Part shown: piece after piece, positions 27,540 through 35,697 of the stretch
How positions within the stretch are numbered: the stretch's first letter is position 1
Layout: the number at the start of each line of letters is the position of its first letter
Assembly (NCBI GenBank): GCA_001512765.1
Contig: LFSO01000027.1
Coordinates: forward strand, 19,923-60,968
Length of the DNA stretch: 41,046 nucleotides
Direction of reading: 5' to 3'
Source: Clostridiales bacterium DTU053
GTDB lineage: Bacteria; Bacillota; Clostridia; Oscillospirales; Acutalibacteraceae
Translations under genes and position numbers: made by a program
Notes under the pieces: generated by a model
Databases searched by the model: none
Told to the model about the DNA's origin: nothing
The model's input: the letters and a program-made list of their open reading frames with translations, nothing else

Positions 27540-28301
27540 TTATTTAAGTCCGGTGGCAAAGGAGATGCGCTGGTAGTCGTTTGTGAGGATTGTATCTATG
27601 CCCATATTAAGGAGATATTTCGCTTCGTCGGGGTCGTCGGACCAGAAGATATTGCAGTGTATGCCGTTTTCGTGCGCCTTGTCAATCAGCTCTTTATTAA
27701 AATGGGTTTTGTGGAACTGCACCTTATGAGCGCCGATTTCAATTGCCCTGTCCACAATCTCAAAGGGGCGGTTTTTGTCGTGACCCACGCAGATATTGAT
27801 TTCGGGATAGGTTTTCTTCACGGCTTTAAGCATATTATCGCTTTTGGTCATTAAGTAAATGTGCTTTTCGCAAGCAAATTTTTCTATGAGGGAAATAATT
27901 TCTCTGAGCATATTGTCCTCAAATTCCATATCCCAAATCTTCACATGGATATTCATAATGACCTGGCGGGCAAATCTTTCGAGTATCTCCTCAAATCTTA
28001 CGATTCTAAGTCCTTTGAATCTCTCGTCCTTTTTAATGCCGAAATCAAACCGCAAAAGCTCGTCATAAGTATATTCCCACACGCTGCCGCTGCCGTTTGA
28101 CACTCTGTCAAGAGTTGGGTCGTGGATGGATACGAGCTGCCTGTCCTTCGTAGCCCAGATGTCAAATTCGATTTCAGAGGCGCCCAGAGCCACCGCTGCC
28201 CCGAAGGCGGGCATGCTGTTCTCGGGAGCTACCGAGTTAAAGCCCCTGTGGGCGCAAAGGCGGGGATAGGGCAAACTGTTGTCGTCAAGGGAAACAAACA
28301 T
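27540..28301 (-). CDS. Glycerophosphodiester phosphodiesterase (GDPD family)
   Basis: 253 residues. Catalytic signature: HRG (18-20) with PEN (26-28), metal ligands E45 and D47 in EIEFDIWATKD, and H60-D61 in SIHDPTLDR. It hydrolyses glycerophosphodiesters to glycerol-3-phosphate and an alcohol. No signal peptide or membrane helix is seen, so it is cytoplasmic. AAAGGAG precedes the ATG. It follows the TfoX-C gene by 12 nt and probably shares its transcript. Confidence 0.92.
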   Translation of the reverse strand: MFVSLDDNSLPYPRLCAHRGFNSVAPENSMPAFGAAVALGASEIEFDIWATKDRQLVSIHDPTLDRVSNGSGSVWEYTYDELLRFDFGIKKDERFKGLRIVRFEEILERFARQVIMNIHVKIWDMEFEDNMLREIISLIEKFACEKHIYLMTKSDNMLKAVKKTYPEINICVGHDKNRPFEIVDRAIEIGAHKVQFHKTHFNKELIDKAHENGIHCNIFWSDDPDEAKYLLNMGIDTILTNDYQRISFATGLK

Positions 28302-28313
28302 ATTTAAACTCCT

Positions 28314-28574
28314 TTATTTTGAACCTTTGTGCTTATGGTAAAACTCTTTAAGAGATTCCTTTGTTTCCCTGCTGAGGTGATGCCATCTTATACCCTGAAT
28401 TGCCCCCTCAAGGGCGGAAAGGCGCATAAGACAGGCGGAGGGGTCCCTTTCCAAAATCCTCAGCCACGCTTCTCTGCTGCCTACCTTTCTCAGCTCTTCC
28501 TCAGTGGTAATTCCAACTTCATTAAGCTGCTTTTCGAGCTCTTTTCCGATGTTAGGAAGCGATGTCAACCCCAT
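28314..28574 (-). CDS. TfoX C-terminal-domain protein (helix-hairpin-helix)
   Basis: 86 residues, only the C-terminal domain of TfoX/Sxy. The start LTSLPNIGKELEKQLNEVGI is a helix-hairpin-helix motif, followed by ACLMRLSALEGAIQGIRWHH, which is highly characteristic of this domain. Stand-alone copies are common in Firmicutes; their role is not established and need not involve competence. AAAGGAGATG precedes the ATG. Confidence 0.88.
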   Translation of the reverse strand: MGLTSLPNIGKELEKQLNEVGITTEEELRKVGSREAWLRILERDPSACLMRLSALEGAIQGIRWHHLSRETKESLKEFYHKHKGSK

Positions 28575-28598
28575 TTTTTCATCTCCTTTAAATACAAG

Positions 28599-28624
28599 GC
28601 ACTATGAGCTTTTGCCCATAGTGC
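28599..28624 (-). terminator. Hairpin after the multipass membrane gene
   Basis: GCACTATG (28599-28606) pairs with CATAGTGC (28617-28624) around 10 nt. The minus-strand tail CTTGTATTT is only moderately T-rich, so termination may be incomplete between the carbohydrate locus and the TfoX-C/GDPD genes. Confidence 0.45.
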
Positions 28625-28636
28625 TTTTAAGGTTAT

Positions 28637-30115
28637 TTAAGCCTTGTCACACTCAGTGGGGCAAAGCCTTCCGCGAACGGGGATATAGATTGCGAGGAAG
28701 GCGATAAAGGTTATGAACATAAGCGAAAACTCAATGCACTGAGCGCTTGTCATTACATAGAAGAAGGAAGAAACGCTCTTCATCTCGGAGTAAGGCAGGT
28801 GGAATATGGGCGCGCGGTTGGTAAAGAAATAGAGAACGCAGCACATTCCCATATACGCGGGCAGAGCGATTCTCGCAAAGCGGACGGGATCTGCTCCGAG
28901 AGGAGTTGTGTTTTTTACGATAATGTTCTTCCTAATAAACCAAATGAAGAATATACCGAACACAATAGAGCCAGCAATCATAAGAATATCGCCCGTCGGG
29001 TTATAGTCTTTGAGGAAGCCTTCGTACGCAAGGAGCTTTGCAAAGCGGATACCGATAGCCCTCCACGGTACGACGCCGAAAATAAAGATGGTGATAATTA
29101 TATTAACGGCGCAGCTTAGTTTCTTGTTTTTGAATATAGGCTCTGTGTCGATTTCTCCCTTTGCGGTAAGCTCTTTCGGCAAAAGAGCAATCACAAGCAT
29201 GGTGATAAAGCCCACAGAGGCGCCCGTAGCGTACTCCCAAAGTCCCCAGCCGCTGCCGTCTCTAAGGCTTCTGGGAACAGGGACATTTGCCAAAAAACCC
29301 GTATCGAACATCACGGTCATAAGAGAGGTAAAAGCTGTGGTGGCGATTGAGGTAAAGGCGTTGATAATCACCGTTACAAGGCTCGTAACCCTATCCTTAA
29401 AGGCAATCAGCGGATAGAGAGCTACGGCAATTGTGGCGATGAGGTCTGAAACATGCTCAACGCTCATGTAGTAATTCTCAAAGAAGGGGACGGTCTGGGA
29501 CCAGCGGCGGCTGAGGAAGTGGTCCATATAAGCCTGCATGGGGCTTGTGTAGTCGTAGCCGCTGTCTTTGAGACCAAGCAAAGCGTAGTTCACCTGCTCG
29601 GGATTTATAAGCTTTAATATGTAATGGGCGACGCTCGCCTTGCATATTGTCTGAACGATGAAGAAGATGGCTATCACAATAAGGTAGTGATAGTACTTAT
29701 ACTCCTTTTTTGAGAAAAGGGTGCCGACAAAGAAGGCGTAAAGGGGAACCAGCGTAAAGCCCATTATCAGCACGATGATAAGTCCGCTGTAAGGGTCAAC
29801 GGGGGCGTGGACAACCTGACCCTGATAGGGCAGGTCGCTGTAAATAAAGCCCGCAGTCTGATGAATAACTGTGGCGTAGCCCGTAACGCCGAGGCCCGTC
29901 ATAAACGCGCCGAATGGGATAAGCTCGTACTTCATTCCCTTGCGGCTGCCGTAGAAGTTGTAGATTAAAAGAATCAGAACCAAACCAACGCTGTAAAGGC
30001 CCCATGACGAGCCAAAGCCGCTCTCACCGCGGCAGCGCCAGATAAAGCCGCCTATCAGCGCGCCGAGGATAACGGACAGCGCCTTCATTCCCTTTCCAAG
30101 ACCGTCAGAATTCAA
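28637..30115 (-). CDS. Multipass membrane protein, unknown family
   Basis: About 492 residues from TTG 30115, favoured by AGAGGTG 6 nt upstream. Roughly twelve hydrophobic segments are visible, for example ILGALIGGFIW, YSVGLVLILLIYNFYG, LIIVLIMGFTLVPLYAFFVG, IIITIFIFGVVPW and YFFTNRAPIF. Charged loops include RCRGESGFGSSWG near the start. I do not recognise the family. It is the last gene of the carbohydrate locus and follows the putative glycosidase, so a transporter or membrane enzyme for sugars is a reasonable guess. There is no ATP-binding or obvious transferase motif. Confidence 0.7.
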   Translation of the reverse strand: MNSDGLGKGMKALSVILGALIGGFIWRCRGESGFGSSWGLYSVGLVLILLIYNFYGSRKGMKYELIPFGAFMTGLGVTGYATVIHQTAGFIYSDLPYQGQVVHAPVDPYSGLIIVLIMGFTLVPLYAFFVGTLFSKKEYKYYHYLIVIAIFFIVQTICKASVAHYILKLINPEQVNYALLGLKDSGYDYTSPMQAYMDHFLSRRWSQTVPFFENYYMSVEHVSDLIATIAVALYPLIAFKDRVTSLVTVIINAFTSIATTAFTSLMTVMFDTGFLANVPVPRSLRDGSGWGLWEYATGASVGFITMLVIALLPKELTAKGEIDTEPIFKNKKLSCAVNIIITIFIFGVVPWRAIGIRFAKLLAYEGFLKDYNPTGDILMIAGSIVFGIFFIWFIRKNIIVKNTTPLGADPVRFARIALPAYMGMCCVLYFFTNRAPIFHLPYSEMKSVSSFFYVMTSAQCIEFSLMFITFIAFLAIYIPVRGRLCPTECDKA

Positions 30116-30190
30116 TTGGCACACCTCTTTCAAAATATTAAGCGTAAATACAAATTTTCCTTTTAAATCTAATGCTTAAATAATACAAAC

Positions 30191-30217
30191 ATATTCCCCT
30201 TTGCTCAAGGGGAATAT
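30191..30217 (-). terminator. Terminator or processing hairpin after the putative glycosidase gene
   Basis: ATATTCCCCTT (30191-30201) pairs with AAGGGGAATAT (30207-30217), 11 bp with a 5-nt loop. The minus-strand tail GTTTGTATTATTT is moderately T-rich. It may reduce expression of the downstream membrane gene. Confidence 0.7.
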
Positions 30218-30241
30218 TTTAATTAAGTTTTTCAAACAGTT

Positions 30242-31798
30242 TTATCTCATAGGTACCGGCTCTGAGTGGGTGAGCGTTTTTATTTGAGTTACTTCAAATG
30301 CCTCGCCGTCTTTTGAGATGCGCATGGCGATTTCGCGGTCCTTGTAGCGGAAGGTCATCTCGCCCTTTTTGCCAAGAAGATGGGCGACTCTCTTTTTAAC
30401 AAAGCGGGAGTTATGCTTGCTTGTTATAATCCAAGAGCCCTTGCCGTCCTTAATTTCCGCCTGTCTGCCTTTAGCCTTTGCCCTAATGTGCTCGGGGGCA
30501 AATCTTTTGGGGGTAACGACGATAAGACCGTTCTCTTTCACCAGCTCGGCGACAGCCTTTAAAGTTTCCTCGCTTATATGATATCCGCAGAGGAAGCAAA
30601 GCTCTAAAGATGTGAGTTTATCCTTTGTGACCCTATCGTCAAAGACCGCTGGGGAATTCATTGAGCAGAAGGAGCGGTGTCGCTTAAGGCTGTAAAAGCC
30701 GATTCTTGACCATGTAAGGCTCTTTCTTGAGCCTTCGCCGTGTGTTATAAGGTGCAGGGCGCGAATCCACTCCCCCGCCCTTCTGTCGGGCTTTAAATTC
30801 GGGTTTCCGTAAAGAATCGGCAGCCATGCCACAGGGTCGCTCTGACCCCAGAAGGAATCGTCAAGCCTTATAATGCCTATGCGGGGGCGGTAGTCGCGGA
30901 TGTTGTAGCCCCTGTACTTGCCCGCGTATTCCCTTGAGAAGTTTATGAATGTCCTGCCGTACTCGTTGTACTCGTGGCTTTCGTCGCCTTTATTATAGAA
31001 GGCCGCGCTGCCCTCCACAAAGGCATAGTCGCTGCCGAAAAGGTAAGCGAAAAGAAGGTTATGCTTCAGCTCATTGGGAGAATGTCCGGGGTATGTAAGG
31101 CGATACCACATATCAATGCAGGCCCAAAGTTCTGTGTCATACTGCAGAGCCGCTCCCCCGGCGATTATAGCCTGAAGGTTTGAAAAGCTCTCCTTTTGCT
31201 GCTTGTAGCAGGGGGTTATGCCCACCCTTGCGAAAAGGTGATAGAGAACGGGGAAAACATGCTCGCCCATAAAGCGGGGTGAACCGTTTGTGAGAAACTC
31301 CTCTGCGTACTTTCTGAAACAGTCCTCATAGTACTTTTCGGCGGCGACTACATCTTTTGTGTCACAAAGGGGGAAGAAAAGGGGGCGCTTTTTAAGCTTT
31401 GTGTTAAAGGTTATAGAAAGGTTACGATTTATAAAGGCGTGCTCCATCTCATCGTGCATGATGCCGAGACACTCAGGGACAGAGCTTATAGCCCGCACCG
31501 TTTCGGGCGGGTAGTTCATTCTGTGGGCGTCCTTGCCCGCGTTGTACCAGTCGTGACCGTCAGGACCAAAGCCGTGCTCAGCCCAGTTGGTGTGCTCGCA
31601 GCGGTACACAAAGGGCAGCCCTTTTTCGTGGAATTCCTTTGCTGACTTTTTTACTTCTTCCGTATAGTCTTTTACGCTTTTGCCGTTTTCGCTGGGCGCC
31701 CATAAGATGAAGTTCGCTTTGGAGTCGGCAAGCAATTTCTCTTTAATCTCTGTAGGTTTGTCGCTCTCATAAAAGCCGAGTCTGAATATATTGTCCAT
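30242..31798 (-). CDS. Putative glycoside hydrolase: TIM-barrel-like with C-terminal GATase-like domain
   Basis: 518 residues from ATG 31798, with AAGGTGAT upstream and 10 nt after the symporter stop. The N-terminal two thirds look like a barrel, with acidic residues at strand-end positions (GIMHDEMEHAF, RFMGEHVFPVL, QYDTELWACIDMWYR). Residues about 390-450 (KLTSLELCFLCGYHISEETL, then LVKENGLIVVTPKRF) resemble the Rossmann-like domain that follows the barrel in GH42-type enzymes. No signal peptide is seen, so it would act inside the cell on sugars imported by the neighbouring symporter. I cannot assign a GH family; the enzymatic role is inference from layout and context. Confidence 0.6.
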   Translation of the reverse strand: MDNIFRLGFYESDKPTEIKEKLLADSKANFILWAPSENGKSVKDYTEEVKKSAKEFHEKGLPFVYRCEHTNWAEHGFGPDGHDWYNAGKDAHRMNYPPETVRAISSVPECLGIMHDEMEHAFINRNLSITFNTKLKKRPLFFPLCDTKDVVAAEKYYEDCFRKYAEEFLTNGSPRFMGEHVFPVLYHLFARVGITPCYKQQKESFSNLQAIIAGGAALQYDTELWACIDMWYRLTYPGHSPNELKHNLLFAYLFGSDYAFVEGSAAFYNKGDESHEYNEYGRTFINFSREYAGKYRGYNIRDYRPRIGIIRLDDSFWGQSDPVAWLPILYGNPNLKPDRRAGEWIRALHLITHGEGSRKSLTWSRIGFYSLKRHRSFCSMNSPAVFDDRVTKDKLTSLELCFLCGYHISEETLKAVAELVKENGLIVVTPKRFAPEHIRAKAKGRQAEIKDGKGSWIITSKHNSRFVKKRVAHLLGKKGEMTFRYKDREIAMRISKDGEAFEVTQIKTLTHSEPVPMR

Positions 31799-31808
31799 TC
31801 TTATCACC

Positions 31809-33404
31809 TTATTCCTGCTCAAGCACTTCAATCACTGCGCCCAATTCCTCGGAGATTTCGTTCGCCTTCTCATTTGCGATGAGGGCGCGGCGCTCGTTCA
31901 GCTCAATATACATCTGCTCTCTCTTTTTGCCCTCAAGGTCGTAGAAGAAGTAGGGCAGCATTCTGATAATATCGGGAAGAATTCCGAAGGTTGTAAAGAG
32001 GAAGTAAACCTTTCTGTAAACCACCTTGTTGCCCTGGGACCAGGGAGCCATGGGGATTGTGGGGTCGTAGCCGGACCATCTGAAAACGGCTATTGTCATA
32101 AGAGCATTTAAAGGAGAGGTGACTTTTGAGATAAGTCCCGTAAGCAGATTGAAGGTGCCGTCGGGCCGCTCGCCGGTTACATATTCGGTGTAGTCGTTAA
32201 TCTCTCGTCTAAGCTCCTCTTCAAAAACGGTTGCGGGAGCGTTGTTGACGGCGTTAAGGGCATGGAAGAAGCTGAATGTGGCGCCCGTGAGCCACGGATT
32301 CTCGATAGTAAAGTAGCCCGTCGCGAACTTTCCGACGCCCGTAAGCAAATCCCAAACCCTGAGCGCGAGATATGCCCTTTTGTTGTTGTTCTTAAAGAAC
32401 TTCTGGAATTTGGGGATGAAGGTAATGGAAAGCGGGTGGAGCGTATTGTAGGGCTGATAGAAAAGAGCGCTTCTGAAAGCTCCTCCGAAAATCTCAAGCT
32501 GGGTTACAACATCCCACGAATAGCCGCCGCCGCTCCACCAGTTGGTGGAAAACTCGGCGATGAAGTTTCTAAGGGCGTATTTGTTCTTTAGGATATAGAA
32601 AATCGTCTTTGTAAACGGAGCGGGTTTTGGCTGGAGGATGATTCTCTCTCTGCAGCCGACGCCCATCGCCATATTGCCCAGAACACCGAAGAAACAGGTG
32701 ATATAGCCGAATATCGCGAAGATTACGGGCATAGAAACATTGGTGATGCCCCAGCGGTTCAAATCCTGCAAGGGAAGGAACAGGCCGTACACCGTTTGCG
32801 AAGCGAAAAAGCCGGCGTAGTTTGTAACAAGACCTAATGTAATCCTGTCCTTTGGGTTGGGTGACATAAGGCTCGTCATGTTGCCGCGGGGGATTGAGTA
32901 GATTGTGGCGAAGGTCTCCTGAGCAAAGAGGGTCAGAAAGACGAAGATAATCTTTTTCGGGTCGTCCGTTTGGTCGTTAGTCAGAAACAGCGCGCCGCTG
33001 TATAAAAGCGCGGTGGTGGCAAAGTACGGGAGGGGCGTGAAAATCAGATAGGGTCTTGCCTTGCCCCAGCGAGTTCGGGTACGGTCATAAATAATGCCCA
33101 TAAGGGGGTTGTTCATAACATCGTATATACCGATAAGGGTCAGAATGGCCGTAACATAGACCATATCTATTTTCAGCACATTCACAAAGTAAAGGGTGCG
33201 GTATGTATCAAGACCCCTTAAAAGCGCGCTGGCAAAGTCGGCAATTGCGGGGAATGCCATTTCCCTGCGGCTTAAAACGGGCGTGTTGAACATCTTAGCC
33301 GCGATGTCGCGGTATCTGTCCAGCCTTGCCTTATCCAGCTTTGCCGCGGAGCCTTTTTCCGCGCCGAAAATCTTTTCCTGGAAACTCTCGTTGATTACCG
33401 CCAT
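31809..33404 (-). CDS. Glycoside-pentoside-hexuronide (GPH/MelB-type) cation symporter
   Basis: 531 residues from ATG 33404 after AGGGTGAT. About twelve membrane helices. The family motif is clear after the second helix: YDVMNNPLMGIIYDRTRTRW followed by GKARPYLIFTPLPYF. MelB-type carriers import oligosaccharides or glycosides with Na+ or H+. The N-terminus has about 50 extra hydrophilic residues, and the middle loop and C-terminal tail are longer than usual. It lies between the membrane Ig-like protein and the putative glycosidase, forming the import step of this locus. Confidence 0.88.
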   Translation of the reverse strand: MAVINESFQEKIFGAEKGSAAKLDKARLDRYRDIAAKMFNTPVLSRREMAFPAIADFASALLRGLDTYRTLYFVNVLKIDMVYVTAILTLIGIYDVMNNPLMGIIYDRTRTRWGKARPYLIFTPLPYFATTALLYSGALFLTNDQTDDPKKIIFVFLTLFAQETFATIYSIPRGNMTSLMSPNPKDRITLGLVTNYAGFFASQTVYGLFLPLQDLNRWGITNVSMPVIFAIFGYITCFFGVLGNMAMGVGCRERIILQPKPAPFTKTIFYILKNKYALRNFIAEFSTNWWSGGGYSWDVVTQLEIFGGAFRSALFYQPYNTLHPLSITFIPKFQKFFKNNNKRAYLALRVWDLLTGVGKFATGYFTIENPWLTGATFSFFHALNAVNNAPATVFEEELRREINDYTEYVTGERPDGTFNLLTGLISKVTSPLNALMTIAVFRWSGYDPTIPMAPWSQGNKVVYRKVYFLFTTFGILPDIIRMLPYFFYDLEGKKREQMYIELNERRALIANEKANEISEELGAVIEVLEQE

Positions 33405-33413
33405 CAAATCACC

Positions 33414-34781
33414 CTATTCTTCCACCTTAATTGCGCAGGAACGCTTTAGGTTCATATTCTCCGTTATGCAGTAGACCCTGCATTCTCCTTTACCCACAGC
33501 GGTTACAAGTCCGTTTTGGTCAACAGCGGCGACGCTCTCGTCCGTTGTAAACCATCTCACCGCTTTGACCGTAGCTTTTTTGGGCTTAATCTCTACTGAC
33601 AGCTCATAGGTATCGCCCTTCTTTAAAGTCAGCTCCCTTGTGTTTAATTTCGCGTCTTTTACGGGAACCACCACATAGACAAGGCATTCATCGGTATATG
33701 TTTTGCCGAGATAAGTAAAGGCCGCTGTAATGGTGACGGGTTCCGGGCTTGTTTTGTGACCCTTGATATAGCCCTCGGAGTCCACTGAAACAATGCTTTC
33801 GTCCGATGAGCTCCACTGAACCTCCACATCCTCGTCGGCGATTCTGCGGGCTTCGATTACATCGGTTTTGCCCTTTTGTAGCCACATAACCTTATCGGCA
33901 AGCTCCAGACCCGCCCATGTAAAGTCATATTTGGAATTGGCATAGAAATCGAAGCTAATCTCCCTTTCGCCAAGGCTTTTAAGGTCGCCGCCGAAAAGAA
34001 GACTCAGCTCTACTTTGTAATTGCGGTTATATTCAACGCGGCTGAGCTTGCCGCTTACTCTGTCCGCTTTTGCGCTGACGGCAGGTTCTGAGCTTATAAG
34101 GCTGATGTTCTTAATTTGGAAAACGGGGGCAAGATGAGTTTTTGCATACTCTGTTAAACCCTCCGCGGCGTCCATTCCCAGTGAGAGCTTTACATCTTCG
34201 CTTATTTCATTAAATGGCGCGTCCGAGAACTCAAAGGAAAGAATTATATTGTCGCCGTCCTCTTCCGCCTTCCATGACTTTAAATCTGAGGGTATAAAGG
34301 AGATGGGCAGGAGTTTGTCCGCAAACTGCTCGCCGAAGGATGTGGAAATCTCTGGGTAGTATTCACCGAAGCCATCCAGAACTTTATTTTTAATATGTAT
34401 AAGCGACTTCTTTATTAGCTCATTGTCATCGCCGCTGACGGTGAGACTGTCGTCATCAATTTTCAGGCTCGTTTTAACGCTGAGCTTTGTCCTTGTATGG
34501 TCGGCAGCGTCGCTTACAAGTTTCTGGAAAAGCGCTATAGCCTTCTCATCGCTCTCGGGCATACCCACGGCGTAAACTTTGTCCGTTTCGGGCATTGGCT
34601 CGCTGCCTTCGGTTAAAAGCACCTTGTTTATGCCCCAGACCAGAAATCCGATAAATATCAGCGTGAGCAGAATGAACACAACGCGGACAAGCCGCTTTTG
34701 CAGCCGTTCGCTTGCCTCTATCTTGTCGGCGAGTTTGCCCGCTCGGGTAACTTCGGGTGATACGAATTTTTGCTCACTCAT
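33414..34781 (-). CDS. Membrane-anchored protein with C-terminal bacterial Ig-like (Big_2) domains
   Basis: 455 residues. A charged cytoplasmic start of about 30 residues, one membrane helix (VVFILLTLIFIGFLVWGI, about 32-50), then an extracytoplasmic domain. The C-terminal 170 residues hold two Ig-like units: one near VEVQWSSSDESIVSVDSEGY and one with ELTLKKGDTYELSVEIKPKK and WFTTDESVAAVDQNGLVTAV. The middle about 60-290 is not recognised. It overlaps the upstream zinc-ribbon gene by 8 nt and precedes the symporter by 9 nt. A surface binding or scaffold role is likely; it is not an enzyme by any visible motif. Confidence 0.75.
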   Translation of the reverse strand: MSEQKFVSPEVTRAGKLADKIEASERLQKRLVRVVFILLTLIFIGFLVWGINKVLLTEGSEPMPETDKVYAVGMPESDEKAIALFQKLVSDAADHTRTKLSVKTSLKIDDDSLTVSGDDNELIKKSLIHIKNKVLDGFGEYYPEISTSFGEQFADKLLPISFIPSDLKSWKAEEDGDNIILSFEFSDAPFNEISEDVKLSLGMDAAEGLTEYAKTHLAPVFQIKNISLISSEPAVSAKADRVSGKLSRVEYNRNYKVELSLLFGGDLKSLGEREISFDFYANSKYDFTWAGLELADKVMWLQKGKTDVIEARRIADEDVEVQWSSSDESIVSVDSEGYIKGHKTSPEPVTITAAFTYLGKTYTDECLVYVVVPVKDAKLNTRELTLKKGDTYELSVEIKPKKATVKAVRWFTTDESVAAVDQNGLVTAVGKGECRVYCITENMNLKRSCAIKVEE

Positions 34782-35652
34782 TCAATACGCCCCCTGCCTG
34801 TGCGAGTTTCAGCTTTTCGGCTGTTTCCTTCTCCTTCTTTTCTCGCTCCAATCTCTCTTCCTCGGTTTCAAATACGGGGAAGGGCAAATCATCAAGGGTG
34901 ATTTCCTTTCTCTTATAGCGTTTCAGCATTTGAGCTCGGTATAAGTCGCCCTCTTTGTACTGAACCTCTATGCCCTTTTTTATAAGAGCGGCGTTGAGAC
35001 CTAAAACTAACCCGAATGCGGCGGCATGGCACAACAGCCCCGGAGCGCTGCCGCTTGAGGAAATCATGCTGCCCATATCGGGTATTCTATACGCAAGTAA
35101 AAGGGACACTGCCGCAAAGACTATGCCGAGCGAGCCGAAAACGACAAGCGCGATATTAGACCGCTTTAGATTAACAAAGCAGAGAATCTGCGTGAGAAGA
35201 ATACCCACAGCGCAAAGCGCAGCCGCGGCAAAGGCGATTAGGGAGTAAATCAGCCCCTTTGCCACATCTCCCAGAAGCTCGGAGTTTTGAAGCTCCAGCA
35301 GGAGACTGAGTCCCCCGCCGGTGAAAAGGTTGTAAACCCCCAGGGCGCTGATATGTATTTTCTCCTCGAATAAAGGAAGAGTGACAATCACCTTTCCGAG
35401 GGGCATAAGCAGCGCGGCGACGGGCAGGAAACAGGCGCACAGGCGGGCAATTTGCAGCTTGCCGCCTATGAACGCAGCCTTCACCTTGGCAATCCATACC
35501 CTGAAAGCGGCAAGGTCCATTTCGGCGTACTTTGCCTCTCTGTAGAACCTTTCCTCATAGCCGTAGAACATAAGATTCGTGCCGCAGCTCGGGCAGTTTG
35601 GCTTTATGTCCGTCAGTTTCAGCTTATAATTGCACTTTGGGCAATTAGCCAT
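34774..35652 (-). CDS. Zinc-ribbon membrane protein, unknown function
   Basis: 292 residues. An N-terminal zinc ribbon (CPKC at 4-7, CPSC at 20-23) is followed by a cytoplasmic stretch. About five membrane helices lie between 68 and 235 (RLCACFLPVAALLMPLG; GLIYSLIAFAAAALCAVGI; IALVVFGSLGIVFAAVSLLL; LLCHAAAFGLVLGLNAALI). A long charged tail ends in a probable coiled coil (EEERLEREKKEKETAEKL). Unrecognised family. The 8-nt overlap with the Ig-like membrane gene suggests the two proteins are made together and may form a complex. Confidence 0.7.
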   Translation of the reverse strand: MANCPKCNYKLKLTDIKPNCPSCGTNLMFYGYEERFYREAKYAEMDLAAFRVWIAKVKAAFIGGKLQIARLCACFLPVAALLMPLGKVIVTLPLFEEKIHISALGVYNLFTGGGLSLLLELQNSELLGDVAKGLIYSLIAFAAAALCAVGILLTQILCFVNLKRSNIALVVFGSLGIVFAAVSLLLAYRIPDMGSMISSSGSAPGLLCHAAAFGLVLGLNAALIKKGIEVQYKEGDLYRAQMLKRYKRKEITLDDLPFPVFETEEERLEREKKEKETAEKLKLAQAGGVLNE

Positions 35653-35697
35653 AACAAAACTCCTTTATTAAAGACAGTTTGTCAAAACGCGAGAGCA

